Positions 33,850-45,663 of a stretch of 64,000 bases of DNA are shown piece after piece. How positions within the stretch are numbered: position 1 is the first letter of the stretch; every line of letters starts with the position of its first letter. Both the position numbers and the translations under genes were made by a program. Location of the stretch: NCBI GenBank assembly GCA_963921195.1, contig CAWUER010000514.1, positions 744,001-808,000 on the forward strand. The letters are read 5' to 3'. The stretch comes from Pegoplata infirma (Eukaryota; Arthropoda; Insecta; Diptera; Anthomyiidae). A model generated the notes under the pieces. It was given only the letters and a program-made list of their open reading frames with translations, was not told the DNA's origin and did not search any database.

Positions 33850-34985
33850 AATGGAAATAAATTTACCACGCCCCTTTGCCTTTATTATTCTCCACCTATA
33901 CACTGGATATCAAAAATCCAGGTTCGTGTTGATCTTCCCCATAAAACCTACTATACACATGCCAATTTTCATCTTCCTAAGTCATTCGGGGTCTTCAAAT
34001 TACTTAAAATATTAAAAAACCCAATTTTTCCACTCTCTTTTATCTTTTAATTCTCCGTCCACAGTCGAGAAATTTTAAATCCGATTACTTCAGAATAAAC
34101 TACATCGTTAGGACTATACGCTATCCATTTTCCGCTTCCTTTGGGGGCTTCAAAATAAGTTAAAATGTTAAAAATCCCAATTTTGTCACTTCCCATTTTC
34201 CTTTCAATTCTCCGCCCACAGTTCAAAAATGTTAAAAATCCCAATTTTGTCACTTCCCATTTTCCTTTCAATTCTCCGCCCACAGTTCAAAAATTTAAAA
34301 TTCGACTACTTCAGGAAAAGCTTAATCGATAGGACTGTATGCTAGGAAATTTTCAGCTTCCTAAGGCATTAGAGAACTTTAAAATAAGCACCAATGTCAA
34401 TTTTCATCTTCATAGGTCATTGGGGGTCTTCAAATTAGTTAAAATATAAAAAAAACACAATTTTGCCACGCCCCATTTTTCTCCTAATTCTCCTTCCACA
34501 GTCTAAAAAATTAAAATCCGATTACTTTAGGATATGCTTCATTGTTAGAACTAAATGCTATTCAATTTTCCGCTTCCTAAGTCATTTGGGGGCTTCAAAA
34601 GAAGTAAAAATTTTAAAAAAGTCACAATTTTTCCACGCCACTTTTCCCTTCAATTCTCCGCCCACATTGCGAAAATTTTAAATCCGACTAATTGGGGATA
34701 TGCGCCATCGTTAGGGCTATATTCTAGGAAATTTTCAACTTCCTAAGTCATTAGGGGGCTTTAAATTAAGCAAAAATGTCAAAAAATTGAATTTTGCCAC
34801 GCCCACTTTTCCGCATATTTCTCCGTCCACAGGCAGAAAATCGAAAATCCGGCTACGTTAGGATCTGCCCCAGGTGTTTTACTATATGCATGCCAATTTT
34901 CAGCTTTGTAGCTCATCAGTGGGCTTCAAAAAGCTCTGGATAGACAAAAAAAGAGGAACACACAAATAGGGAAATTATATATATA
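33850..34985 (+). repeat. ~160-bp degenerate tandem array, right part
   Basis: Continuation of the 28210-28910 array. TTCTCCGCCCACA-type words lie near 33888, 34050, 34206, 34270, 34488, 34655 and 34819; the 34206-34270 pair is a short exact internal duplication. Open frames here are chance. Confidence 0.65.
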
Positions 34986-35086
34986 GATGCCAATTTTCAG
35001 CTTTGTAGCTCATCAGTGGGCTTCAAAAAGCTCTGGATAGACAAAAAAAGAGGAACACACAAATAGGGAAATTATATATATAGATA
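34891..35086 (+). repeat. 97-bp exact tandem duplication
   Basis: The text from TGCCAATTTTCAGCTTTGTA to AAATTATATATATAGA occurs twice in a row (starting 34891 and 34988) with essentially no change, indicating a very recent duplication or an assembly artefact. Confidence 0.85.
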
Positions 35087-36013
35087 CTGAATTACCGATA
35101 ACCTCATACAGGAACGGTTACTTCTTGTTAACAAATAATGAGTTACCGAAAGCCTCATACAGAACCGGTTACTGGTAAATTTGATTTAAAATATTTGATA
35201 AGCTGTCCAAATAATTTTTTTTTTATTAAAATTTAAAAATGCTAAAGAAAATTTAGAAAGAACTTGCACATTCAGCTTAAAAAAGATTAAAATTTCTCTA
35301 CTTTTTCTAATAAAACTCCGTTAACAGAAATTTAAATTCAGGAATTCTGATTAAAATTGGGAACAGGCAAATTAAAGTTTAGAAAACCAAATTGATATTT
35401 ACAAACCTGGATCTAGCTGACACTTGATAGTGATTTATGAGCCTTAATTAGTCTTTACATAACTTCTATTGAAGTTTTCTGAATTTTAATTGGCTTTTTC
35501 TAAATTGTAATTGTTTTTCTAGAAATTTTGGGGCGTTTTCCAAATTTTAATTTAACTCATTGTTTTCCTTGTTGTTTAAAGTATGTTAAAACCGGTTAAA
35601 AGGTAAAAAACCATCATAGACAGTATTTCCCTTAAAAACTTACTGACTCTTATATAGACTAAAAACTTAAGATGGTGTTTAATGCGGTTTCCATTGGCTA
35701 CACAGCAGTCGCTTCTGTAAATTTGTTATTGGTCCTGCCCTAGGCAGCCAAATGTCCCTTTCTTCGATGTTCCAAGATATATTTTCGGTCCTTTTATTAT
35801 TTGAATTTTACAATCAAACATTTGGAGGGATTGATATCAACGTAAACATTGGTTCCGTTGACTTTTCTTACATTAAGATTGTAGAAATTTTCCCGCTTGG
35901 TTGCTCTTGAAATAACCGCGTTTAACATGAACTTTATCATCCTGACGAATAGGCATGAAGCGAACATTTTACTTTTGACGCAATTCCTTGCTGAGGGAAG
36001 ACGGCCAATTTTT
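35087..36013. other. AT-rich DNA, no gene assigned
   Basis: It begins with two copies of text containing 'ttaccg..aacctcatacag' (35091 and 35143). An 88-codon minus ORF (35797-36063) has no domain I recognise and runs into the tandem repeat, so I do not call it a gene. Confidence 0.45.
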
Positions 36014-36245
36014 AGGACTAATGTATGCTGCTTTTTGGTAGCATTTTTGTAAGGAGTGGGCAACGAGTTATTTTTGGGCTACTGGTAGCTACTTATTTTT
36101 AGGACTAATGTATGCTGTTATTTGGTAGCATTTTTGTAAGGAGTGGGTAACGAGTTATTTTTGGGCTACTTGTAGCTCATTATTTGTGGTACTAATGTAT
36201 GTAGTTTTTCAGTAGCATTCTCGTAAGCGAGTGGGTATGCGGTCA
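36014..36245 (+). repeat. 87-bp tandem repeat, three copies
   Basis: Units beginning AGGACTAATGTATGCTG start at 36014 and 36101; a diverged one starts at 36188. Each contains GTAGCATTTTTGTAAGGAGT. Confidence 0.75.
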
Positions 36246-37283
36246 TTACTCCAATGACATGGCCATGTTAAAATAATGAGTGTTTCACCAACCTAGTAAC
36301 TAGATACCACCATCTATTTTAAGGCGAAAACCCCATTACTTGGTAATAGAAGTTTTTAATGGGTTATATTTAAGAGTCTGCAAGGAGTCATAATTTATTT
36401 ACTTTCATGTACTAAAAAATGTCGATTCAGCAAAAAAATTAATATTATTATTTGGATAATAAGGGTTACAATTTGTTTTTGATTTGCATATATATAATAA
36501 ATAAAATTATTTTGAATTAAAAAAAAAAAATACTTTAAAAACTGTATGTTAAGAAAGTTATTGCGTTTACTTAAAATTAAAATACAAAATCTTAGTATAT
36601 CATCCTGCATAAGTAGCAATTTCACTATGTAATAAACAATATAATTTTTATATATATTTAATTGTTAAAATATGGCACAAGTTATTTTTGTATTTATTTT
36701 CTTAACCCTTTGATAGCAGGAGTATAGGCCTGTAAGAAGTTTGTTGATTTTGAAATGCTTATTTAATTGTAGTTTTATTGCTCTTAAAATTTGTATACAG
36801 AAAACTAAATTAAATATCACAAAAAACAACATCAAAGATACATTTCAAGAAATTGTTTAACATCATAAACTAAATTGGTTTGTTAACATTTGAAGCGTAT
36901 TCCCAAAGAGGGTACAAAATAGCATCCAAGGTGACTAGTATGAATTTTATACATAATTATGTACAAATTTTGTTTATTACTTACTCTAATATGGATAATA
37001 TATTTATTCATAAATATAAAAATAATATAAATATATGTAAACAAAAATGAAAATGCGAAAAAAGTGCAGTCGCGATTTCATTTAAAAGAAATAAATTTAA
37101 AAAAATTATCTATTGTTTTATTTTAGACTATTATTAATGAGAACTGACTAACAATAAAAATAATATCAGCATTTTTATGAAAGTCGTCAAAAAAAGTTCG
37201 TGGGTCATATAAGAATGTACGTATATATTTTGTTTTCACACGATTTTTTAAAATGTAGATGTACTAGTTGTCTTTAAAAATTT
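36246..37283 (-). other. Probable 3' flank or 3' UTR of bs
   Basis: There is no further coding sequence below the bs stop on the minus strand. The DNA is AT-rich. Minus-strand AATAAA words lie at 37117-37122 and near 37012 and could serve polyadenylation. The true transcript end, or a further 3' exon, cannot be decided from sequence alone. Confidence 0.4.
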
Positions 37284-37757
37284 CTACCGCTGTGCATGAG
37301 TATGTGACATGTGAGAATGAGTTGAGTGAGGCACATGTGAATGATGAGCATGTCCATGGGCATATGGTTGGGAATGAGAAATTGGTGATGGTTGTCCGCC
37401 GCTATATGGTGACTGCATTATACTTTGGTCGAGACTATAATGCGCAGCAGAAGCTTGTGGATGACTGATATGAGCATGACTATGATGACCATAAATTAAT
37501 TGTCTTACTTTTGAATCCTCATCAGCAATATTGTAACTGAGCTCAGTTTCTTCAAATCCCGTCGCTGACATCCGTTGATCGCCACCTCCTATGCTTGGAG
37601 GATCAGGAGAATTTAGGCAGGTTTGTATAAGCTGTTTTCCAGCTTCTGATGTGATCATTGGTTGAAGCTTTCGTGTTGCAAAAGTATAAACGTGACCAGT
37701 CTCCGATGCAACCAAAAGCATTACTTGCGTACCGGTTAAAGTGGATAGTTCATATGC
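37284..37757 (-). CDS. bs: Serum response factor (blistered), C-terminal exon
   Basis: The MADS-box transcription factor SRF; in Drosophila bs controls terminal tracheal branching and wing intervein fate. The exon starts right after a 3' splice site (TATTTTATTGCAG, 37770-37758) in codon phase 0. It encodes 157 residues: AYELSTLTGTQVMLLVASE is the second half of the MADS box, followed by the SAM-type extension (TSEAGKQLIQTCLNSP). The first MADS half must lie in an upstream exon beyond the window, which implies an intron of more than 26 kb. The last 75 residues are His/Ser/Pro-rich (HSHAHISH, HGHAHHSH). TAG at 37284-37286 ends the frame. A GT two bases before the stop (CAGCG|GTAGAA) could be a donor for a longer C-terminus. 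The 20 open codons upstream of the acceptor are intronic. Confidence 0.9.
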   Translation of the reverse strand, partial: AYELSTLTGTQVMLLVASETGHVYTFATRKLQPMITSEAGKQLIQTCLNSPDPPSIGGGDQRMSATGFEETELSYNIADEDSKVRQLIYGHHSHAHISHPQASAAHYSLDQSIMQSPYSGGQPSPISHSQPYAHGHAHHSHVPHSTHSHMSHTHAQR

Positions 37758-40070
37758 CTGCAATAAAATAGAATCGACCTTATTAAAAATATCAAATAAA
37801 AAAATCAAATGGATCATTAATAGGCAACTAACACCTAAGAAAAATCTCGCTTAAACGAGATTTAGATTCAAATCTGTTATTTTACTAGATTTTAATAAGA
37901 TTTCCCATACAAAATTAAATTCATTCGTTTTGAGATTTTACAAAAATCTCAAAACATTTCGATAAATATTAGGAGATTTTAGAAAAATAATGACAAATTT
38001 GAAAATACAACATTGCTTTTTGTGAGTTTGTTAGCAGATCGTTGCGTGTGAAAACTGAGTGAAATCTACAAATACATATCGGCCATTCCATTATAGACTG
38101 CCCAGAAATACCGACGCACATTGAGTTGAATGAGAGGCAAAGTGGCGCTTTATTCAGGGCAGCAGTAATTTAAGCATATAACATTTTTTGTTTGATGAAT
38201 AATTCATTAGAAAGCACCCTTTTGAAGAGAATAAATGTAGTAGTATTTTTTTTAACCTCCCAGCAGAAATTTTGCTGAACGTTCAGCAGCTTTTGGAAGG
38301 GGAACTTGAGTAAAGGAGCGCATCCAATTGCGCTGAATTCATGCATGATTCCCTAAGGCGATGTCCCACTTTAGAGCGCTAGTTGGATACACAGAAACAG
38401 CGCTCTTTAGATGCACTGAAATCACGTGTCTTTAGAGCGCTGATTTAAGCAGATTAAAGATGCTCTAAATTCATGTATCTTTTTAGCGCTGATTTAAGCA
38501 GATTAAAGATGCAGTGAATTCATGTATCTTTGTAGAGCTGATTTAAGCAGAATAAAGATGCTGTAAATTCAAAGTTGAAATCAAATAACTAAAATTTAAA
38601 AAAATATAACAAAAAAATTCATTCGCTTTACTTTACAAAACTTTATTTGTGTGAAACAAAATGAAAAAAAAAAAATCGGAAGTGAACATCAAAAAATATC
38701 GGAAATTTTCATTTTCACATTTTTTATGGGATTTTTTTTGGGAACAGCGGTCAAAGATGCTATGATTGAAGCGCTCTTTGCAGCGCTGATTAATGCGCAA
38801 TAATGATGCAGTCAAATCATGTGTCTTTGTCTAAAACTCATGTTTTTTATTCAAAAAGTGTTAAAAATATTAAAAAGGAAAGCAAGTGTGAAATTTTATC
38901 AAAAAATAATTACACATTATAAGTTTTATATAAAAAATCTTAAAAAAAAATTAAAATTTTTTCCCCTTCCTTTTACTGCATCCCTAAGAGCGCTCTTTGG
39001 ATGCGCTACGGTATGCTATAAACAGATGCTGTGCCGCCAAAATCTCGATTTATTTCTGCTGGGCTGTCAGATTTTTTTAGTGTTTCTTGAAAACTGAACT
39101 TGATTCGCAATTTAAGCTGTAACTTTTAAACCAAATGCGATAATTTAATAATTACAGTTGCAAATTAAAGTATTTTTAATGCGCTAATAAAAATTTAAAA
39201 CAATAAAAAATAAATATGTGTTAATACTTGCATGAAATTTATTTAAAGTCGGCTTTTTGTGTTTCACCAAATTTTAAATTTTTTTAAATTTTTCATAAAA
39301 AGTCAGGAAAGTTGTAATTTTGAACTATTAATTTTTTTTATTGGCATCTTATCATTAATAAGTAAAATACCACCATTTTTAAAAAAAAATCACAATTTTT
39401 ACTGTATCTGTGAAATTAAAAAACACAATATTGTGAAACAAATAGCAAATTAAAGTATACGTAAAGTGCTATTATAAACGTTAAAACAAAAATTATATGC
39501 TCTCATATAAATACTAAATTTATTAAAAACCTAATTTTTTTGCAAAAATTCTTGAATATTTAAATTTACCTTTGTTTAACTTATGCCTTGCAAATTGAAA
39601 AAGAAAAAAATTTTTTTTTTTAATATCCGCTGCGTTATTCATAATAAATAAAGTTAACTTCATGCACGTTTTTTTTTTTTTGTTAGATATTATATTACAC
39701 ACAAAGACATCTGAGTTAAATTTGAATTCAAATGATTACTGAATTGTGATTTAGAGCTAATTGCCTATCTAATAAAGTATTAAAAATTAAAATCGGTTGA
39801 AAATCACCAAGTTAATTCAACTTCCCCAGGCAACTAACGTGTGTCAGACCACTTAATCAAGGAATTCGAGCCCCATTTTTGAAATTTATTGAAATTATCT
39901 ACTGTAACAAAATTTTTTATTTTTCAAGTTCCAATGTAGTAAGAAGATAAATATTTTTCATATTGCGTTTTGCTAACTTGTTTAAAATAAATGAATGTAT
40001 GTGTGGAACAAGGTGCTAAAATCCAATTTTTGGAAATCGCTTTTTTTTGCAAAATCGTGCCTTCCTACAA
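37758..40070 (-). other. bs intron, proximal part
   Basis: Intronic if the bs reading is right. It is AT-rich and holds a tandem repeat (38357-38570) and related AGCGCTCTTT words to 39005. No conserved exon is visible. Text near 39930-40055 reappears inverted at 49790-49830 and 59330-59390. Confidence 0.55.
38357..38570 (+). repeat. ~57-bp tandem repeat with AGCGCT cores
   Basis: Three clear units of GCTGATTTAAGCAGATTAAA plus 'gatgc...aattcatgtatctttt' start near 38430, 38487 and 38540, with a diverged leader at 38357. Related AGCGCTCTTTG words occur at 38770 and 38990, so this may be one TIR of a larger element (about 38350-39010). Confidence 0.65.
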
Positions 40071-40071
40071 T

Positions 40072-42175
40072 ATTTTTAGTACCAAAAGGTACATAAAAAT
40101 AAAAAGTATTCATTCGGCCTTTATATATGTATATATATTCGATTAGAGTTTTATTCTAGTTCGAGGCCCAAAAATATTTCTATTTATGATATTGTCATAA
40201 TAGAGTATTTTTAATTTATTGCTTTAAAAAAGTTACTATCTCATAGTATGTCTGTACTGATCAGTTTCATCCCCACTAAAGGAATCTTCAGCAGACTTTA
40301 GAGAATCATCGTTGGTCAATCAAACATCAAACCAGACATAATATTTGATATATTTCCCAAGTTATATGAGAAGTACTATTATGAAGGTCCGAAATCTGTT
40401 TTCCAACAAAAATAACTCTTTTAAAGCAAAAATTGTATATATTAAATCACCGTCGGTAACTATTAATATATGTGTTGTTGTTATTTTACAATAACAACAG
40501 TGCCTAACCAAACAATAGTGTTGGTAGGATAAGTCGTACTAAACTTTGTGTTAAATGTTGTTTTTTTATTTTTAGTACCAAAAGGTACATAAAAATAAAA
40601 AGTATTCATTCGGCCTTTATATATGTATATATATTCGATTAGAGTTTTATTCTAGTTCGAGGCCCAAAAATATTTCTATTTATGATATTGTCATAATAGA
40701 GTATTTTTAATTTATTGCTTTAAAAAAGTTACTATCTCATAGTATGTCTGTACTGATCAGTTTCATCCCCACTAAAGGAATCTTCAGCAGACTTTAGAGA
40801 ATCATCGTTGGTCAATCAAACATCAAACCAGACATAATATTTGATATATTTCCCAAGTTATATGAGAAGTACTATTATGAAGGTCCGAAATCTGTTTTCC
40901 AACAAAAATAACTCTTTTAAAGCAAAAATTGTATATATTAAATCACCGTCGGTAACTATTAATATATGTGTTGCTGTTATTTTACAATAACAACAGTGCC
41001 TAATAGCACATTCAGACTGACCTTGAAACCTCGTTGAAAATACGTATTTTCATTTTGAAAACTTAACCGTTCACACCCGACAAATTTGACACTTATCACC
41101 TTTTCGAAATTTACCGAACAAAATTCGCGATTATATCGGCTTTAAAAACACACAATTAATTAATTTACGCTATATTTTAAAATAATTTATCGAAATATTT
41201 TGTTAATAGTTGTTTTTTATGTAAATATTTAAATATTTTTATTTTTTGTATTTTTGACACTTTCTTTAATTTATTTTCTTCTATTATAACAGTTGTAAAA
41301 AAGAGTTGAACTATGGAATTTAAAAGGTTTCAATTGTACATTCGTTGAAACCTCAATACAAAAAGGTTTCAATTTGTGTGGAAAAATACGTATTTTCAAA
41401 TGAGGTTTGACTCGAAACCTCGTTAAACGGGGTTTCGACGCCAATGTGAATGCACTATAACCAAACAATAGTGTTGGTAGGATAAGTCGTACTAAACTTT
41501 GTGTTAAATGTTGTTTTTTTATTTTTAGTACCAAAAGGTACATAAAAATAAAAAGTATTCATTCGGCCTTTATATATGTATATATATTCGATTAGAGGTT
41601 TATTCTAGTTCGAGGCCCAAAAATATTTCTATTTATGATATTGTCATAATAGAGTATTTTTAATTTATTGCTTTAAAAAAGTTACTATCTCATAGTATGT
41701 CTGTACTGATCAGTTTCATCCCCACTAAAGGAATCTTCAGCAGACTTTAGAGAATCATCGTTGGTCAATCAAACATCAAACCAGACATAATATTTGATAT
41801 ATTTCCCAAGTTATATGAGAAGTACTATTATGAAGGTCCGAAATCTGTTTTCCAACAAAAATAACTCTTTTAAAGCAAAAATTGTATATATTAAATCACC
41901 GTCGGTAACTATTAATATATGTGTTGATGTTATTTTACAATAACAACAGTGCCTAACCAAACAATAGTGTTGGTAGGATAAGTCGTACTAAACTTTGTGT
42001 TAAATGTTGTTTTTTTATTTTTAGTACCAAAAGGTACATAAAAATAAAAAGTATTCATTCGGCCTTTATATATGTATATATATTCGATTAGAGTTTTATT
42101 CTAGTTCGAGGCCCAAAAATATTTCTATTTATGATATTGTCATAATAGAGTATTTTTAATTTATTGCTTTAAAAA
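40072..42175 (+). repeat. 496-bp satellite, forward block (4.2 units)
   Basis: The marker ACCAAAAGGTAC occurs at 40081, 40577, 41530 and 42028; allowing for the MITE at 41004-41457, spacing is 496-498 bp. Units are nearly identical. Each holds short palindromes (TACCAAAAGGTA, GTTATTTTACAATAAC). There is no coding frame. The block breaks off inside a unit at an A-run (42171-42183), where orientation flips. Confidence 0.93.
41004..41457. mobile_element. 454-bp MITE inside satellite, TAA target
   Basis: Ends TAGCACATTCAGACTG / GTGAATGCACTA are flanked by TAA (41001-41003 and 41458-41460). Neighbouring satellite units show the uninterrupted GTGCCTAACCAAAC. Internally GAAACCTCGTT and TACGTATTTTC are repeated in inverted form. 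Non-coding; PIF/Harbinger-like by target size. Confidence 0.88.
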
Positions 42176-44733
42176 AAAAAAAATTTTTTTTGATGTTTGA
42201 TTGACCAACGATGATTCTCAAAAGTCTGCTGAAGATTCCTTTAGTGGGGATGAAACTGATCAGTACAGACATACTATGAGATAGTAACTTTTTTAAAGCA
42301 ATAAATTAAAAATACTCTATTATGACAATATCATAAATAGAAATATTTTTGGGCCTCGAACTAGAATAAAACTCTAATCGAATATATATATATACATATA
42401 TAAAGGCCGAATGAATACTTTTTATTTTTATGTACCTTTTGGTACTAAAAATAAAAAAACAACATTTAACACAAAGTTTAGTACGACTTATCCTACCAAC
42501 ACTATTGTTTGGTTAGGCACTGTTGTTATTGTAAAATTACAGCAACACATATATTAATAGTTACCGACGGTGATTTAATATATACAATTTTTGCTTTAAA
42601 AGAGTTATTTTTGTTGGAAAACAGATTTCGGACCTTCATAATAGTACTTCTCATATAACTTGGGAAATATATCAAATATTATGTCTGGTTTGATGTTTGA
42701 TTGACCAACGATGATTCTAAAGTCTGCTGAAGATTCCTTTAGTGGGGATGAAACTGATCAGTACAGACATACTATGAGATAGTAACTTTTTTAAAGCAAT
42801 AAATTAAAAATACTCTATTATGACAATATCATAAATAGAAATATTTTTGGGCCTCGAACTAGAATAAAACTCTAATCGAATATATATACATATATAAAGG
42901 CCGAATGAATACTTTTTATTTTTATGTACCTTTTGGTACTAAAAATAAAAAAACAACATTTAACACAAAGTTTAGTACGACTTATCCTACCAACACTATT
43001 GTTTGGTTAGGCACTGTTGTTATTGTAAAATAACAGCAACACATATATTAATAGTTACCGACGGTGATTTAATATATACAATTTTTGCTTTAAAAGAGTT
43101 ATTTTTGTTGGAAAACAGATTTCGGACCTTCATAATAGTACTTCTCATATAACTTGGGAAATATATCAAATATTATGTCTGGTTTGATGTTTGATTGACC
43201 AACGATGATTCTCTAAAGTCTGCTGAAGATTCCTTTAGTGGGGATGAAACTGATCAGTACAGACATACTATGAGATAGTAACTTTTTTAAAGCAATAAAT
43301 TAAAAATACTCTATTATGACAATATCATAAATAGAAATATTTTTGGGCCTCGAACTAGAATAAAACTCTAATCGAATATATATACATATATAAAGGCCGA
43401 ATGAATACTTTTTATTTTTATGTACCTTTTGGTACTAAAAATAAAAAAACAACATTTAACACAAAGTTTAGTACGACTTATCCTACCAACACTATTGTTT
43501 GGTTAGGCACTGTTGTTATTGTAAAATAACAGCAACACATATATTAATAGTTACCGACGGTGATTTAATTATACAATTTTTGCTTTAAAAGAGTTATTTT
43601 TGTTGGAAAACAGATTTCGGACCTTCATAATAGTACTTCTCATATAACTTGGGAAATATATCAAATATTATGTCTGGTTTGATGTTTGATTGACCAACGA
43701 TGATTCTCTAAAGTCTGCTGAAGATTCCTTTAGTGGGGATGAAACTGATCAGTACAGACATACTATGAGATAGTAACTTTTTTAAAGCAATAAATTAAAA
43801 ATACTCTATTATGACAATATCATAAATAGAAATATTTTTGGGCCTCGAACTAGAATAAAACTCTAATCGAATATATATACATATATAAAGGCCGAATGAA
43901 TACTTTTTATTTTTATGTACCTTTTGGTACTAAAAATAAAAAAACAACATTTAACACAAAGTTTAGTACGACTTATCCTACCAACACTATTGTTTGGTTA
44001 GGCACTGTTGTTATTGTAAAATAACAGCAACACATCGTCGGTGCGCCGACCAAAACACCTATGTGTTTTTTATGAATTGTTCAGGAGAGCAAAAAAACCG
44101 TTTTGTTTTGCCAATTCGCAACATTTTTTTAAAGTAATTTTTTTTTATTTTTCCTAAACCCATTTAAAAATATTACGCGTTGAAAAACATAAAAAATCTT
44201 TTTTTGTTCTGAAGTGGTACAAGATTTTAACAAAAAACTACACATAGGTGATTTTGTTTCGGACTTTTTACATGTTTATAAAAAAAATATAATACACATA
44301 GGTGTTTTTGTTCTTAAATTTATTTTAAATAAATTTTTATTTGTTGTTCAAAAGTAAAAATTTTGCAAGTTATATACTTGTAGCGAAATATTGATGGTAT
44401 TCACGTCAGAATTTTTATCCTTGCAATGTGCGAAATGCAACATTTACTACAAAAAACACACGTAAAATTATTTTGGTGTTTTTTTTTTCATCCCATGTGT
44501 TTGCTGTAAAAAGTTTTTCATTTCGAACTTTACAAGGCTAAAAACTTCTGACGTGAATTTTATTATCACAAAGAGGCGGAAAAACTTTACCAATGCAGAA
44601 AGTGATTATCAGGAAAACCAAAATAATAATAAGTAATAAGTCAAAAAAGTATTAAATATAATTCTGATGCAAAAAATGGCAAAATGTATCGTCAGTGAAA
44701 TGTAATGGCGAATCTTTTCGTAAAACATATTAA

Positions 44734-44826
44734 CCCTCTATCTCCCATTTTTAGAGGTCATTTTTGTCCTTTTTTTAAATACCCTCATACAACACCACCT
44801 ACAACACAAAAACGTACATTAACGGG
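44734..44826. mobile_element. 93-bp TTAA/CCCT unit
   Basis: CCCTCTATCTCCC follows TTAA (44730-44733); ACGGG precedes TTAA (44827-44830). Similar units are at 45072-45142 and 45581-45663, each with TTAA on both sides. Confidence 0.45.
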
Positions 44827-45071
44827 TTAAAATCTTCTACAAAGATTTTCTGCATCAAATTTTACTATGGGTTGTCAAAGTCCAAAAGTTCCTGCAAAGT
44901 GCAAAATGGTTAAAAAAGTAAAATTGTAAATTATCAAATACTGTTAATTTTTTTTTTGCAAAAGTCGAGTGAAATAAGTCGAAAAAAAATATAAATCTGC
45001 TTCTGAGCTAAATAAAGTTAAGAGATAATTCAGTGAAAATTGATGGCGGTTCTTTTCATAGAACATTTTAA

Positions 45072-45142
45072 CCCTTTATCCTCATTTTGGTGCTTTTTTT
45101 AAATATCATCATAGACCACTACTAAGGCATACGTTTAAAGGG
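45072..45142. mobile_element. 71-bp TTAA/CCCT unit
   Basis: CCCTTTATCC follows TTAA (45068-45071); TTTAAAGGG precedes TTAA (45143-45146). Confidence 0.4.
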
Positions 45143-45580
45143 TTAAACAATTTTACAAACATTTTCTGCATCAAATTTTACTTTCGCACGAACTTTTGGC
45201 CTTTGAGAACCCCTAGTAAAATTTTCTGCAGAACTTTTTTGTAGAAAATTTTGACCTTGTTAACGCACGTTTAAGTGAAGTTCTATGAGGGTATTTGGCA
45301 AAAGGACCAAGATTACCCCCAAAAATGGAAGATAATGTGTTCCAAGAAAAGAATCGCCATCAAATTTCACTGAAGACATCATAATTTAGCTAAGAAGAAG
45401 ATTAATATTTTTTTTTTTGACTTATTTTACACGTCTTTGGTGAAAAACAATTTAACAGTTTGTGATAATTTACAATTAAATTTATTTAAGCATTTTGCAC
45501 TTTTCGCACAAAATTTTGACCTGTGACAACCCCTAGTAAAATTTGATGTAAAACTATTTTTTTTTTGTAGAACATTTTAA

Positions 45581-45663
45581 CCCTAACCGCACGTTTTATA
45601 GGTGTTCTACGAGGATATTTAAAAAAAGTACCAAAACGACACGTAAAAATGGGACACACAGGG
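45581..45663. mobile_element. 83-bp TTAA/CCCT unit
   Basis: CCCTAACCGCACG follows TTAA (45577-45580); CACAGGG precedes TTAA (45664-45667). Confidence 0.4.

Noticed and set aside
35797..36063. 88-aa minus ORF as a host gene
   Set aside because: No recognised domain and its 5' part is the 87-bp tandem repeat.
37268..37468. Plus-strand ORF over the bs exon
   Set aside because: Antisense shadow of the His-rich tail (CAT/ATG codons read backwards).
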